DNA of 64,000 nt from Agromyces salentinus (GCF_009749395.1 NZ_WBIR01000009.1:62001-126000); one strand, 5' to 3'. Numbered from the stretch's first letter, positions 22,102 to 32,962 are shown. The notes: generated by a model from the sequence alone, not told the origin. Numbers and translations: made by a program.

Positions 22102-23112
22102 GTGATCGCACCGCTGAGCATCCCGAGCCCGAACCCCGAGTGGCAGTCGTTCCAGATCCCGATGCCGTGGGGCGTGCTGACGATCCACGCCTACGCGCTC
22201 TGCATCCTCGTGGGCATCATCCTGGCGGTCATCGTCACGTCGCGCCGGCTCACGAAGCGCGGCGCGGAGCCCGGCATCGTGATCGACATCGCCCTGTGGG
22301 CCGTGCCGCTCGGCATCATCGGTGCGCGGTTCTACCACGTGTTCACGCACCCGAACGACTACTTCTTCGAGGGCGCGAACATCTGGAACCCGTTCGAGCC
22401 CGGCGCCATCTGGAACATCTGGGAGGGCGGCAACGCGATCTACGGCGCGCTCCTCGGTGGGGCCGTGGGCGTGCTCATCGGATGCCGGTTGACCGGCATC
22501 CGGTTCCTCTCGTTCGCTGACGCGCTGGCGCCCGGACTCCTGCTCGCGCAGGCGGCCGGACGCCTCGGCAACTGGTTCAACCACGAACTCTTCGGTGCTC
22601 CGACGGACCTGCCCTGGGGCCTCGAGATCCCGTCGGACAACCCAGCGTTCCCTGCGGGCCTCGCCGACGGCACGCTCTTCCACCCGACCTTCCTCTACGA
22701 GATCGTCTGGAACCTGGCGGGCGTCGCCGCGATCCTGCTCCTCGAGCGTCACTTCAACCTGCGGTGGGGGCGCGCCTTCGCCGTCTACCTCATCTGGTAC
22801 GGCACCGGCCGGGCCTTCCTCGAGTCGATCCGAGTCGATCCGAGCGAGATGTTCCTCGGCGTCCGCGTGAACGTCTGGGCCTCATTCGCCGCCATCCTCG
22901 TCGGCGTGATCATGCTGTTCGTCCTGCGCCGACGGCACACGGGTTCCGAGCCGACGCCCTATGTTCCCGGGCGTGAATGGAAGGGCCCCGACGCTGCGCT
23001 AGACTCGGACGAAACTGAGTCTGACTCCGACTCTCTCGACAACGAGGTCGAGAGTGAGAACATCGAGGGCGAGACCGCGGCCACAAGCTCGCGCGGGTCC
23101 ACCACTTCCTGA
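22102..23112 (+). CDS. lgt: prolipoprotein diacylglyceryl transferase
   Basis: Lgt attaches diacylglycerol to the lipobox cysteine of prolipoproteins in the membrane. The 336-aa protein has about seven hydrophobic segments. Signatures include GIIGARFYHVFTHP, WNIWEGGNAIYGALLGG and the invariant AGRLGNWFNHELFG; HPTFLYEIVWN follows. The last ~55 residues are an acidic Ser/Glu/Asp-rich cytoplasmic tail not needed by the family. The coding sequence contains a perfect 24-nt interrupted palindrome (22479-22502). GTG start after GAAAGG. Confidence 0.97.
   Translation: MIAPLSIPSPNPEWQSFQIPMPWGVLTIHAYALCILVGIILAVIVTSRRLTKRGAEPGIVIDIALWAVPLGIIGARFYHVFTHPNDYFFEGANIWNPFEPGAIWNIWEGGNAIYGALLGGAVGVLIGCRLTGIRFLSFADALAPGLLLAQAAGRLGNWFNHELFGAPTDLPWGLEIPSDNPAFPAGLADGTLFHPTFLYEIVWNLAGVAAILLLERHFNLRWGRAFAVYLIWYGTGRAFLESIRVDPSEMFLGVRVNVWASFAAILVGVIMLFVLRRRHTGSEPTPYVPGREWKGPDAALDSDETESDSDSLDNEVESENIEGETAATSSRGSTTS
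22479..22502. repeat. 24-nt interrupted palindrome inside lgt
   Basis: CGGATGCCGGT and its exact inverse ACCGGCATCCG are separated by TG. Both arms contain the heptamer GGATGCC/GGCATCC, which is frequent across the window and also forms the stems of two terminators. It encodes part of the Lgt membrane protein (around IGCRLTGIR). Confidence 0.85.
23000..23005 (+). promoter_or_regulatory. possible -10 box for gltB
   Basis: TAGACT lies in the lgt tail codons and would give gltB a ~207-nt leader. The gap 23113-23218 has no other TANNNT box at a convincing distance. GAGG at 23204-23207 stands 11 nt before the GTG. Confidence 0.35.
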
Positions 23113-23218
23113 GGCCCTCACCTCGTTCTCCGACGCGGCGCCGCACCTTGCGCCGCGACTCTCTCCGCTGGGCCGACGTCGTCCCCCGCTGCCACCTAGT
23201 AGATGAGGACGGTCACAC

Positions 23219-26200
23219 GTGTCGCTCACTCCACCCTTCGCGAGGTTCGGTTCGATCCCCGCCGCCCACGGCATGTACGACCCTGCCGCCGAGAAGGACG
23301 CCTGCGGCCTCGCGATGGTCGCGACCCTGCGCGGCACCGCCGGTCACGACATCATCGCGACCGCGCTCGATGCGCTGCGCCACCTCGAGCACCGCGGTGC
23401 GGTCGGCTCCGACGCGGGCACCGGCGACGGTGCGGGCATCATCACGCAGATCCCCGACGAGTTCCTTCGTGCCGTGGTCGACGTCGAACTGCCGGCCGCC
23501 GGATCGTACGCGGTCGGCAACGCCTTCCTTCCGTTGGACCCCAGCCTCCGCAGCACCATCAAGCGCCAGCTCCGGCAGATCGCCGAGTCCGAGGGCCTGC
23601 AGGTCATCGCGTGGCGCGAGGTGCCGGTGCGTCCCGAGGAGCTCGGAACGCTCGCCCGCGCGGCGATGCCGGCCGTGCACCAGCTCTTCGTGCAATCGGC
23701 AGCGACGACCGACGACGGCGAGCGCCTCGCCGGCATCGCGCTCGACCGGCTGACGTTCCGCCTGCGCAAGCGGGCCGAGCGCGAGCTCGAGCTCTACTTC
23801 ATGTCGCTCTCCAGTCGCACCATGGTCTACAAGGGCATGGTCACCACGCTGCAGCTGGAGCCGTTCTACCCCGACCTCTCCGATGAGCGGTTCGCATCCA
23901 AGCTCGCCCTCGTGCACTCGCGCTACTCCACGAACACGTTCCCGTCGTGGCCGTTGGCGCAGCCGTTCCGGATGATCGCCCACAACGGTGAGATCAACAC
24001 CATCCAGGGCAACCGGAACTGGATGCGCGCGCGCCAGTCGCAGCTCGCATCGGAGGTGCTCGGCGACCTCGACCCGATCCTGCCGATCGTCACCCCCGGC
24101 GCGAGCGACTCGGCGTCGTTCGACGAGGTCGTCGAGTTGCTCACGCTCGCGGGCCGCAGCCTGCCGCACGCCGTCATGATGATGGTGCCCGAGGCGTGGG
24201 AGAACCAGACCGAGATCTCCCCGGAGCGTCGCGCGTTCTACGAGTACCACTCGATGCTCATGGAGCCGTGGGACGGTCCCGCCGCGATCGTGTTCACCGA
24301 CGGCTCACTCGTCGGGGCCACGCTCGACCGCAACGGCCTGCGGCCGGGGCGGTACGTCGTGACCGACGACGGCCTCGTGGTCCTCGCGAGCGAGATCGGC
24401 GTGCTCGAGGTCGCGCCATCGCGCGTCGTCCGGAAGGGCAGACTGCAGCCCGGGCGCATGTTCCTCGTGGACACCGAGGCCGGCCGCCTCATCGAGGACG
24501 ACGAGATCAAGTCCGAGCTCGCGGCATCCGAGCCCTGGGGCGACTGGCTCGACGAGGGCCGCATCCGCCTCGCCGAGCTTCCGGAGCGCGAGCACATCGT
24601 GCACCCGCCGGCCTCGATCACGCGCCGCCAGCGCACCTTCGGCTACACCGAGGAGGAGGTCAAGATCCTCCTCGCGCCCATGGCGCGCACCGGTCAGGAG
24701 CCGCTCGGCGCGATGGGCTCCGACACCCCGATCGCGGTGCTCTCCCAGCGCCCGCGCCTGCTCTTCGACTACTTCACGCAGCAGTTCGCGCAGGTCACCA
24801 ACCCGCCGTTGGACTCCATCCGCGAGGCGGTCGTGACCTCGCTCGGCACGTCGATCGGCCCCGAGGGCAACCTGCTGACGGCCACGCCCGGCCACGCGCG
24901 TCAGGTCGCGCTCGACTTCCCGGTCATCGACAACGACGAGCTCGCCAAGATCGTGCACATCGACCCGCGCACCGGCGGTGCGCGCACGACCAAGACGCTG
25001 AAGGGCCTCTACCGCGTCGACGACGGCCCCGAGGCCATGCGCGCACGTCTCGACGAGCTGTGCCAGGAGGTCGACCAGGCGATCGAGGAGGGCGCTCGCT
25101 TCGTCGTGCTGAGCGACCGCGACTCCACCGCGGACCTCGCGCCCATCCCGTCGCTCATCATGCTGTCAGCGGTGCACCACCACCTCATCCGCTCCGAGAC
25201 CCGGATGAAGGTCGGGCTCGTCGTCGAGGCGGGCGACGTGCGCGAGGTGCACCACGTCGCGCTCCTCATCGGCTACGGCGCATCCGCGGTGAACCCGTAC
25301 CTGGCGATGGAGACCTGCGAGTCGCTCGTGCGGTCCGGGGTCATCACCGGCGTGTCACCCGAGCAGGCCGTGCACAACGTCATCAAGGCGCTCGGCAAGG
25401 GCGTGCTGAAGATCATGTCGAAGATGGGCATCTCGACGATCTCCTCGTACGCGGGAGCACAGGCGTTCGAGGCGGTCGGCCTCGCCCAGGACTTCATCGA
25501 CGAGTACTTCACCGGCACCGTCTCCAAGCTCGGCGGCATCGGCATCGACGTGATCGCCGCCGAGAACCTGGCGCGTCACCGCGTCGCGTACCCGCAGGAT
25601 GTCGCCGTGCGTGCGCACGAGCGTCTCGCGACGGGCGGCGAGTACCAGTGGCGCCGCGACGGGTCCCCGCACCTGTTCAACCCCGAGACGGTGTTCCGCC
25701 TCCAGCACTCCACGCGAAACCGTCGGTACGACGTCTTCCGCGAGTACACCTCGATGGTGGACTCGCAGGCCGAGGAGCTCATGACGCTGCGCGGGCTCTT
25801 CGCGCTGCGCACCGGCACGCGTCCCGCCGTCCCCATCGACGAGGTCGAGTCCGTCGCGTCGATCGTGAAGCGGTTCTCGACGGGAGCGATGAGCTACGGC
25901 TCGATCTCGAAGGAGGCGCACGAGTCGCTCGCGATCGCCATGAACCGCCTCGGGGCGAAGTCGAACACGGGCGAGGGCGGCGAAGACCTCGACCGTCTGC
26001 TCGACCCCGAGCGGCGCAGCGCGATCAAGCAGGTGGCGTCCGGCCGGTTCGGCGTGACGAGCATGTACCTCACGCACGCCGACGACATCCAGATCAAGCT
26101 CGCTCAAGGTGCCAAACCGGGTGAAGGCGGCCAGTTGCCGCCGACCAAGGTCTACCCGTGGGTCGCTCGCACGCGGCACGCGACGGCCGGAGTCGGACTC

Positions 26201-27799
26201 ATCTCCCCGCCACCGCACCACGACATCTACTCGATCGAAGACCTCAAGCAGCTGATCTTCGACCTCAAGCGCGCCAATCCCAAGGCGCGTGTGCACGTCA
26301 AGCTCGTGAGTCAATCCGGCATCGGTGCCGTCGCGGCCGGAACGGCGAAGGCCCTCGCCGACGTCATCCTGGTCTCGGGGCACGACGGCGGCACGGGCGC
26401 CAGCCCGCTGAACTCGCTGAAGCACGCGGGCACGCCCTGGGAGCTCGGCCTCGCCGAGACCCAGCAGACGCTGATGCTGAACGGCATGCGCGACCGCGTG
26501 GTCGTCCAGGTCGACGGTCAGCTGAAGACCGGCCGTGACGTGGTCATCGGCGCTCTGCTGGGCGCCGAGGAATTCGGCTTCGCGACCGCGCCGCTCGTGG
26601 TGCAGGGGTGCGTCATGATGCGCGTCTGCCACCTCGACACCTGCCCGGTCGGCGTCGCGACGCAGAACCCCGTGCTGCGCGAGCGCTTCACCGGGAAGCC
26701 CGAGTTCGTCGTGAACTTCTTCGAGTTCATCGCGCAGGAGGTGCGCGAGTACCTCGCCGAGCTCGGCTACCGCTCGCTCGACGAGGTCATCGGGCGCCGC
26801 GAGCTCCTCGACATCGACCGGGCGGTCGACCACTGGAAGTCGTCGGGCCTCGACCTGACGCCGGTGCTCGTCGGACCCGACTTCTCGGACTCGGAGCCAC
26901 GTCGCAACCTGCGCGAGCAGGACCACGAGCTCGAGCAGCACTTCGACAACGAGTTGATCCGCCGCAGCGCGGTCGTGCTCGAGGACGGCGGCACGATCAG
27001 CATCGACCTGCCGGTCAGGAACACCGAGCGCGCGGTCGGCACGATGCTCGGCCACGAGGTCACCGTGCGCCGCGGCGAGCACGGCCTGCCCGCCGGGTCG
27101 ATCGACATCACGCTCACGGGGTCTGCCGGGCAGAGCCTCGGCGCGTTCCTGCCGAGCGGGATCACGCTCCGGCTCGAGGGCGACTCCAACGACTACGTCG
27201 GCAAGGGCCTCTCCGGTGGCCAGATCGTGCTCCGCCCCTCCAGGGAGAGCACGTTCGCCGCCGAGCGCAACGTCATCGCGGGCAACGTCATCGGCTACGG
27301 CGCCACACGGGGCAGCATGTTCCTGCGGGGCATCGTCGGCGAACGGTTCCTGGTCCGCAACTCCGGCGCCTCTGCGGTCGTCGAGGGCGTGGGCGACCAC
27401 GCACTCGAGTACATGACGGGCGGCCTCGCGCTGATCCTCGGAGAGACCGGTCGCAACCTCGGAGCCGGCATGTCGGGCGGCACCGCCTACGTGCTCGGCC
27501 TCCGCGAGGAGCGCGTCAACCGCGAATCCCTCAGCTCGGGCGAACTCGAGCTGCTCCCGCTCGGCAGCGCCGACCGCGAGATCGTCCGCGACCTGCTCGA
27601 GCAGCACGTCGCGAACACCGATTCGACCGTCGCCGCCGATCTGCTCGCTGCAGGCGACGGCGCGTTCGAGCGTTTCACCAAGGTGCTGCCGCGCGACTAC
27701 GCGGCAGTGCTCCGCACCCGCCAGAGCGCGGTCGACGAGGGGCTCGACCCCGACGGCGACGTGGTCTGGACCCGAATCCTGGAGGTGACGGGTGGCTGA
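23219..27799 (+). CDS. gltB: glutamate synthase (NADPH) large subunit
   Basis: GltB makes two glutamates from glutamine and 2-oxoglutarate. The 1526-aa chain has a short propeptide ending before Cys29 (DACGLAMV), the predicted N-terminal nucleophile of the class II amidotransferase domain. The central domain and the FMN-binding synthase domain follow ([30 protein letters not shown]). The 3Fe-4S cysteines are Cys1131, Cys1137 and Cys1142 in [17 protein letters not shown]-terminal GXGXG beta-helix closes it. The last codons (VWTR, EVTGG) are copied in the tandem repeats that follow. Confidence 0.97.
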   Translation: MSLTPPFARFGSIPAAHGMYDPAAEKDACGLAMVATLRGTAGHDIIATALDALRHLEHRGAVGSDAGTGDGAGIITQIPDEFLRAVVDVELPAAGSYAVGNAFLPLDPSLRSTIKRQLRQIAESEGLQVIAWREVPVRPEELGTLARAAMPAVHQLFVQSAATTDDGERLAGIALDRLTFRLRKRAERELELYFMSLSSRTMVYKGMVTTLQLEPFYPDLSDERFASKLALVHSRYSTNTFPSWPLAQPFRMIAHNGEINTIQGNRNWMRARQSQLASEVLGDLDPILPIVTPGASDSASFDEVVELLTLAGRSLPHAVMMMVPEAWENQTEISPERRAFYEYHSMLMEPWDGPAAIVFTDGSLVGATLDRNGLRPGRYVVTDDGLVVLASEIGVLEVAPSRVVRKGRLQPGRMFLVDTEAGRLIEDDEIKSELAASEPWGDWLDEGRIRLAELPEREHIVHPPASITRRQRTFGYTEEEVKILLAPMARTGQEPLGAMGSDTPIAVLSQRPRLLFDYFTQQFAQVTNPPLDSIREAVVTSLGTSIGPEGNLLTATPGHARQVALDFPVIDNDELAKIVHIDPRTGGARTTKTLKGLYRVDDGPEAMRARLDELCQEVDQAIEEGARFVVLSDRDSTADLAPIPSLIMLSAVHHHLIRSETRMKVGLVVEAGDVREVHHVALLIGYGASAVNPYLAMETCESLVRSGVITGVSPEQAVHNVIKALGKGVLKIMSKMGISTISSYAGAQAFEAVGLAQDFIDEYFTGTVSKLGGIGIDVIAAENLARHRVAYPQDVAVRAHERLATGGEYQWRRDGSPHLFNPETVFRLQHSTRNRRYDVFREYTSMVDSQAEELMTLRGLFALRTGTRPAVPIDEVESVASIVKRFSTGAMSYGSISKEAHESLAIAMNRLGAKSNTGEGGEDLDRLLDPERRSAIKQVASGRFGVTSMYLTHADDIQIKLAQGAKPGEGGQLPPTKVYPWVARTRHATAGVGLISPPPHHDIYSIEDLKQLIFDLKRANPKARVHVKLVSQSGIGAVAAGTAKALADVILVSGHDGGTGASPLNSLKHAGTPWELGLAETQQTLMLNGMRDRVVVQVDGQLKTGRDVVIGALLGAEEFGFATAPLVVQGCVMMRVCHLDTCPVGVATQNPVLRERFTGKPEFVVNFFEFIAQEVREYLAELGYRSLDEVIGRRELLDIDRAVDHWKSSGLDLTPVLVGPDFSDSEPRRNLREQDHELEQHFDNELIRRSAVVLEDGGTISIDLPVRNTERAVGTMLGHEVTVRRGEHGLPAGSIDITLTGSAGQSLGAFLPSGITLRLEGDSNDYVGKGLSGGQIVLRPSRESTFAAERNVIAGNVIGYGATRGSMFLRGIVGERFLVRNSGASAVVEGVGDHALEYMTGGLALILGETGRNLGAGMSGGTAYVLGLREERVNRESLSSGELELLPLGSADREIVRDLLEQHVANTDSTVAADLLAAGDGAFERFTKVLPRDYAAVLRTRQSAVDEGLDPDGDVVWTRILEVTGG

Positions 27800-28096
27800 C
27801 ACCGAGATGGTCTGGACCCGAGCTGTGCTCACGAACTGCGTGGAGGTGACGGGTGGCTGACACCGAGATGGTCTGGACCCGAGCTGTGCTCACGAACTGC
27901 GTGGAGGTGACGGGTGGCTGACACCGAGATGGTCTGGACCCGAGCTGTGCTCACGAACTGCCTGGAGGTGACGGGTGGCTGACACCGAGATGGTCTGGAC
28001 CCGAGCTGTGCTCACGAACTGCGTGGAGGTGACGGGTGGCTGACACCGAGATGGTCTGGACCCGAGCTGTGCTCACGAACTGCGTGGAGGTGACGG

Positions 28097-28104
<8 letters not shown>
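27780..28104 (+). repeat. 61-bp tandem repeat array at the gltB-gltD junction
   Basis: Five complete 61-bp units start at 27780, 27841, 27902, 27963 and 28024. A partial sixth (20 nt) starts at 28085 and runs into gltD. The units are identical except for one base: 27962 is C where the others have G. Each unit begins TGGAGGTGACGGGTGGCTGA, that is the gltB stop region plus the gltD Shine-Dalgarno and GTG start. The block TGGTCTGGACCCGA in each unit is also present once in gltB (27762-27775), so the unit probably arose from the gltB 3' end. There are no unique spacers and no mobile-element features. Confidence 0.97.
27792..28104 (+). other. chain of five overlapping 22-codon mini-ORFs between gltB and gltD
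   Basis: Each repeat encodes the same short frame: 27792-27860, 27853-27921, 27914-27982, 27975-28043 and 28036-28104. Each starts GTG GCT GAC (MAD, the same first residues as GltD) after a GGAGG, and ends EVTGG-stop (like GltB). Each stop overlaps the next start by 8 nt (GTGGCTGA); the first start overlaps the gltB stop and the last stop overlaps the gltD start in the same way. The third carries Val17 to Leu. Whether the peptides are made is unknown; the architecture would impose serial termination-reinitiation before GltD. Confidence 0.6.
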
Positions 28105-29554
<1,450 letters not shown>

Positions 29555-29629
29555 CCACGGTGCGCCGACGGCGTACCACCCGATAACAACCCCGCGTTCC
29601 CGCGCGGAGACAGCTTGGAGCACAACCAC

Positions 29630-31045
29630 ATGAGACGAGCGAAGATCGTCGCCACCCTCGGGCCGGCGACATCGAGCTACGAGCAGATCCGCGCGATCAT
29701 CGATGCGGGCGTCGACGTGGCGAGGATGAACCTCAGCCACGGCAGCTACGACGTGCACGAGGGCGTCTACCAGAACGTCCGGAAGGCCGCGAACGACAGC
29801 GGCAAGGCGGTCGCCGTGCTGGTCGACCTGCAGGGCCCGAAGATCCGCCTCGGCAAGTTCGCCGACGGCCCCCACGAGCTCGCCGAGGGTGACATCTTCA
29901 AGATCACCACCGAAGAGGTCGAGGGCACGAAGGAGCTCGTCGGAACCACGTTCAAGGGCCTGCCCCAGGACGTCAAGCCCGGCGACTTCCTGCTCATCGA
30001 CGACGGCAAGGTGCGCGTCGAGGTCATCGAGACCGATGGCGTCGTGGTCACCACGAAGGTCGTCGTCGCCGGTCCAGTCTCGAACAACAAGGGCATCAAC
30101 CTTCCCGGCGTCGCGGTCAACGTGCCCGCGCTCTCCGACAAGGACGAGGCCGACCTGCGTTGGGGCCTCGAGCTCGGCGCCGACATCATCGCCCTCTCCT
30201 TCGTGCGCAACGCCGAGGACATCGTGCGCGTGCACGAGATCATGGACGAGGTCGGGCGTCGGGTGCCCGTCGTGGCCAAGATCGAGAAGCCGCAGGCCGT
30301 CGACCACCTCGAGGAGATCATCGAGGCGTTCGACGCCGTCATGGTGGCACGTGGCGACCTCGGCGTCGAGCTCCCGCTCGAGGCCGTGCCGATCGTGCAG
30401 AAGCGCACCGTCGAGATCGCCCGCCGTCTCGCGAAGCCCGTCATCGTGGCCACGCAGATGCTCGAGTCGATGATCCACAGTCCTGTTCCGACGCGTGCGG
30501 AGACCTCGGATGTCGCGAACGCCATCCTCGACGGCGCCGACGCGGTCATGCTCTCGGGCGAGACCAGCGTGGGGGAGTACCCCGTCATCACGGTCCAGAC
30601 CATGGCCCGCATCGTCGAGTCGACCGAGAAGCACGGTCTCGAGCGCATCCCGGCCCTCGGCACCAAGCCGCGCACGCAGGCCGGCGCCATCACGCTCGCG
30701 GCGGTCGAGGTGGCCGACTTCGTCGAGGCGAAGTACCTCTGCGTCTTCACCGAGTCCGGCGAGACCGTGCGCCGGATGTCCCGCCTCCGTCACGACATCC
30801 CGATCCTCGCGTTCACGCCCGACCCGGCCATCCGCCGTCGCATGGCGCTGAACTGGGGCGTCGAGTCGTTCGTCGTCGATCGCGTGACCCACACCGACCA
30901 GATGGTCGGCCAGGTCGACGAGGCACTTGCCCGCATGGGCCGCGCTGCGAAGGGCGAGAAGGTCGTCATCATCTCGGGTTCCCCTCCCGGAATCCCGGGC
31001 ACCACCAACGACGTCCGCGTGCACGTCGTCGGCGAGGTGCTCTAG
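29630..31045 (+). CDS. pyk: pyruvate kinase
   Basis: Pyk transfers phosphate from PEP to ADP in the last glycolytic step. The 471-aa protein begins RRAKIVATLGPATSS. It has MNLSHG, the catalytic/metal segment EAVMVARGDLGVELPLE-type (as DAVMVARGDLGVELP), KRTVEIARRLAKPVIVATQMLESM, and a C-terminal allosteric domain. I chose the ATG at 29630: GGAG (29617-29620) lies 9 nt upstream, and a TTG at 29615 would only add a non-conserved extension. The gap from gltD (75 nt) shows no clear -10 box. A terminator follows. Confidence 0.97.
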   Translation: MRRAKIVATLGPATSSYEQIRAIIDAGVDVARMNLSHGSYDVHEGVYQNVRKAANDSGKAVAVLVDLQGPKIRLGKFADGPHELAEGDIFKITTEEVEGTKELVGTTFKGLPQDVKPGDFLLIDDGKVRVEVIETDGVVVTTKVVVAGPVSNNKGINLPGVAVNVPALSDKDEADLRWGLELGADIIALSFVRNAEDIVRVHEIMDEVGRRVPVVAKIEKPQAVDHLEEIIEAFDAVMVARGDLGVELPLEAVPIVQKRTVEIARRLAKPVIVATQMLESMIHSPVPTRAETSDVANAILDGADAVMLSGETSVGEYPVITVQTMARIVESTEKHGLERIPALGTKPRTQAGAITLAAVEVADFVEAKYLCVFTESGETVRRMSRLRHDIPILAFTPDPAIRRRMALNWGVESFVVDRVTHTDQMVGQVDEALARMGRAAKGEKVVIISGSPPGIPGTTNDVRVHVVGEVL

Positions 31046-31055
31046 CAGGTCGAAC

Positions 31056-31092
31056 CGACGGCCCGGCGCTCCACGGAGTGACCGGGCCGTCG
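31056..31092 (+). terminator. pyk terminator hairpin
   Basis: An 11-bp perfect stem CGACGGCCCGG / CCGGGCCGTCG with a 15-nt loop that itself holds CTCC-AC-GGAG. It starts 10 nt after the pyk stop. No T-tract follows. Confidence 0.7.
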
Positions 31093-31190
31093 TCGTCCGC
31101 GCAGCCCTGACGCCCGCGGGGCGACGGCGCCGGCCACGGCACGGCGAAGAGATCGTGTGGGTCGCGGCTGCGCCGGGCGATCCCGCGTGC

Positions 31191-31196
31191 CAGAAT
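31191..31196 (+). promoter_or_regulatory. possible -10 box of the alpha/beta hydrolase gene
   Basis: CAGAAT, one base off TANNNT, is followed by exactly 6 nt and the ATG at 31203, the leaderless spacing seen at other genes here. Confidence 0.45.
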
Positions 31197-31202
31197 TCGA
31201 GC

Positions 31203-32156
31203 ATGGCCGCCGGGCGGAGCGCGAACCGGTGGAACGCAGGCGGGAGGGCACGGATGTCGACGGGAACGAGCGGGTCGAGGCGCCGAGCGCGCCGCACGTC
31301 GAAGCGTCCCTCGACGACGCTCGCCGAGCGCTGGACCGTCGTCGACGGCGTCGACGTGTTCTATCGCGAGTCGCCCCACCCGCCGTCCGGTGCCGCGGCG
31401 ATGATGCACGTGCACGGCTTCGGGCTGTCTGGCAGGTATCTGCTGCCTACGGCCGAGCGGCTTGCCGACGACTTCCACACGCTCGTGCCCGACCTTCCGG
31501 GCTTCGGCCGGAGCGGGAAGGCACCGGGCGCCCTCGACGTGCCGGACCTCGCGCACGCGGCCGCGCGCTTCCTCGACGACCGTGGAATCGAGCGCGTGAC
31601 CCTGGTCGGCAACTCGATGGGCTGTCCCGTCATCTGCGAGTTCGCCCATCTCTACCCCGACCGGCTCGACCGGGCCGTGCTCGTGTCCCCGGCGGGCGGT
31701 ATCTACAACCAGCCGCTCCGGCGCGCGATGGGGCAGATCAGCCGTGACGGCACACGGGAGCCGGCTCGACTCATGCGGGTCGTCACGCCCGACTACCTGC
31801 GATTCGGGGTGCCGAGCACGGTGCGCATGTTCAAGGCGCTCACGCAGTACCCGTCACTCGAGCGGATGCTCGCCCTGCACATCCCGACGCTCGCGGTGCT
31901 GGGCGACCGGGATCCGCTGATGCCCGGGGCGGAGCGCGTCCAGGAGGTCGCCGGGCAGACCGACAACCACGTGCTCATCGCGAAGATCGAGGGCGCCGCG
32001 CACGCCATCAACTTCAGCCACTCGGGTGAGCTGGCGCACATGATCCGGTTGTTCATGGCCGACCGGCCGATCGTCGACGACCCGGACTCGCCCGGTCACG
32101 CACGCCTGTACGAGATCCACCGCGGCTCGCAGCATCCGCCGGCTCGGGAAGACTGA
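31203..32156 (+). CDS. alpha/beta hydrolase
   Basis: A 317-aa alpha/beta-hydrolase-fold enzyme of unknown substrate. The catalytic triad is visible: nucleophile Ser in VGNSMG, Asp in LGDRDPLMP, His in EGAAHAINFSH. The oxyanion segment is MHVHGFGLSG. The N-terminal ~35 residues are Arg/Ser-rich and poorly conserved-looking. Two starts are plausible: ATG 31203, 6 nt after CAGAAT (leaderless), or ATG 31254, with GGAGG 6 nt upstream (300 aa). It stands alone between pyk and tRNA-Leu, with no operon to hint at its substrate. Confidence 0.85.
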   Translation: MAAGRSANRWNAGGRARMSTGTSGSRRRARRTSKRPSTTLAERWTVVDGVDVFYRESPHPPSGAAAMMHVHGFGLSGRYLLPTAERLADDFHTLVPDLPGFGRSGKAPGALDVPDLAHAAARFLDDRGIERVTLVGNSMGCPVICEFAHLYPDRLDRAVLVSPAGGIYNQPLRRAMGQISRDGTREPARLMRVVTPDYLRFGVPSTVRMFKALTQYPSLERMLALHIPTLAVLGDRDPLMPGAERVQEVAGQTDNHVLIAKIEGAAHAINFSHSGELAHMIRLFMADRPIVDDPDSPGHARLYEIHRGSQHPPARED

Positions 32157-32159
32157 GAC

Positions 32160-32178
32160 GGCCGGCTCGAAGCCGGCC
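32160..32178. terminator. bidirectional hairpin between the hydrolase gene and tRNA-Leu
   Basis: GGCCGGCT-CGA-AGCCGGCC, an 8-bp perfect stem with a 3-nt loop, lies 3 nt after the hydrolase stop and 3 nt beyond the tRNA 3' end on the other strand. It could end both transcripts. Confidence 0.65.
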
Positions 32179-32181
32179 CGA

Positions 32182-32267
32182 TGGTGCCGGTGGTGGGGGT
32201 CGAACCCACACGCCCTTTCGGGCAAAGCATTTTGAGTGCTCCGCGTCTGCCATTCCGCCACACCGGC
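32182..32267 (-). tRNA. tRNA-Leu (anticodon CAA)
   Basis: The minus strand folds as a class II tRNA of 86 nt. The acceptor stem is GCCGGTG/CACCGGC with discriminator A and an encoded CCA. The anticodon loop CTCAAAA gives CAA at 32232-32234, decoding UUG. There is a long variable arm (GCCCGAAAGGGC region), and the T-arm is GTGGG-TTCGACC-CCCAC. UUG is a rare leucine codon in this GC-rich genome. Confidence 0.97.
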
Positions 32268-32281
32268 CAGAGGCCTCGCTC

Positions 32282-32287
32282 AGAATA
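32282..32287 (-). promoter_or_regulatory. -10 box of tRNA-Leu
   Basis: TATTCT on the minus strand, 14 nt before the tRNA 5' end. It lies only 3 bp from the oppositely directed TAGGCT of the response regulator gene. Confidence 0.55.
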
Positions 32288-32290
32288 CCG

Positions 32291-32296
32291 TAGGCT
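32291..32296 (+). promoter_or_regulatory. -10 box of the ANTAR regulator gene (leaderless)
   Basis: TAGGCT is followed by 7 nt and the GTG at 32304. There is no Shine-Dalgarno. Confidence 0.6.
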
Positions 32297-32303
32297 TTGC
32301 TGC

Positions 32304-32909
32304 GTGACTGACACCGAAAACACCCAGCCGGCACCGCGCCGCGTCGTCGTGGCGGAGGATGAGTCGCTCATCCGCCTCGACATCGTCGAGATCCTGCGCG
32401 ACAACGGCTACGAGGTCGTCGGAGAGGCGGGTGACGGTGAGACCGCGGTCGCGCTGGCCACCGAGCTTCGTCCCGACCTCGTCATCATGGACGTGAAGAT
32501 GCCGCAGCTCGACGGCATCTCGGCCGCCGAGCGCCTCTCGAAGGGCCACATCGCCCCGGTGGTGCTGCTCACGGCGTTCAGCCAGAAGGAGCTCGTCGAG
32601 CGAGCGAGCGAAGCCGGTGCGCTCGCGTACGTCGTGAAGCCGTTCACGCCGAACGACCTGCTGCCCGCGATCGAGATCGCGCTCGCCCGATACGCGCAGA
32701 TCATCGCGCTGGAGGCCGAGGTCGGCGACCTCGTCGAGCGCTTCGAGACGCGCAAGCTCGTCGACCGGGCCAAGGGCCTGCTCAACGAGAAGATGGGCCT
32801 CTCCGAGCCCGAGGCGTTCCGATGGATCCAGAAGGCCTCGATGGACCGCCGCCTCACAATGAAGGACGTCTCCCAGGCGATCATCGAACAGCTGGCCGCC
32901 AAGAAGTAG
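32304..32909 (+). CDS. ANTAR-domain response regulator (PdtaR-like)
   Basis: A two-component output protein of 201 aa. The receiver domain (about 13-130) has acidic EDE near residue 19, phospho-acceptor Asp63 in VIMDVKMP, Thr in LLTAF and Lys in VVKPF. The C-terminal ANTAR domain (about 138-195) is ALEAEVGDLVERFETRKLVDRAKGLL...MGLSEPEAFRWIQKASMDRR, which in this family binds paired RNA hairpins and prevents termination. Mycobacterial PdtaR, also a neighbour of polA, is the likely orthologue. Leaderless GTG start; its kinase is not in the window. Confidence 0.93.
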   Translation: MTDTENTQPAPRRVVVAEDESLIRLDIVEILRDNGYEVVGEAGDGETAVALATELRPDLVIMDVKMPQLDGISAAERLSKGHIAPVVLLTAFSQKELVERASEAGALAYVVKPFTPNDLLPAIEIALARYAQIIALEAEVGDLVERFETRKLVDRAKGLLNEKMGLSEPEAFRWIQKASMDRRLTMKDVSQAIIEQLAAKK

Positions 32910-32920
32910 CCCCGAACGAA

Positions 32921-32962
32921 CGACGGATGCCGCGACGAGACCACTCGTCGCGGCATCCGTCG
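32921..32962 (+). terminator. terminator after the ANTAR regulator gene
   Basis: A 19-bp perfect stem (32921-32939 with 32944-32962) and loop ACCA. The arms contain CGGATGCC and GGCATCCG, the overrepresented motif as an inverted pair. No T-tract. Confidence 0.8.
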
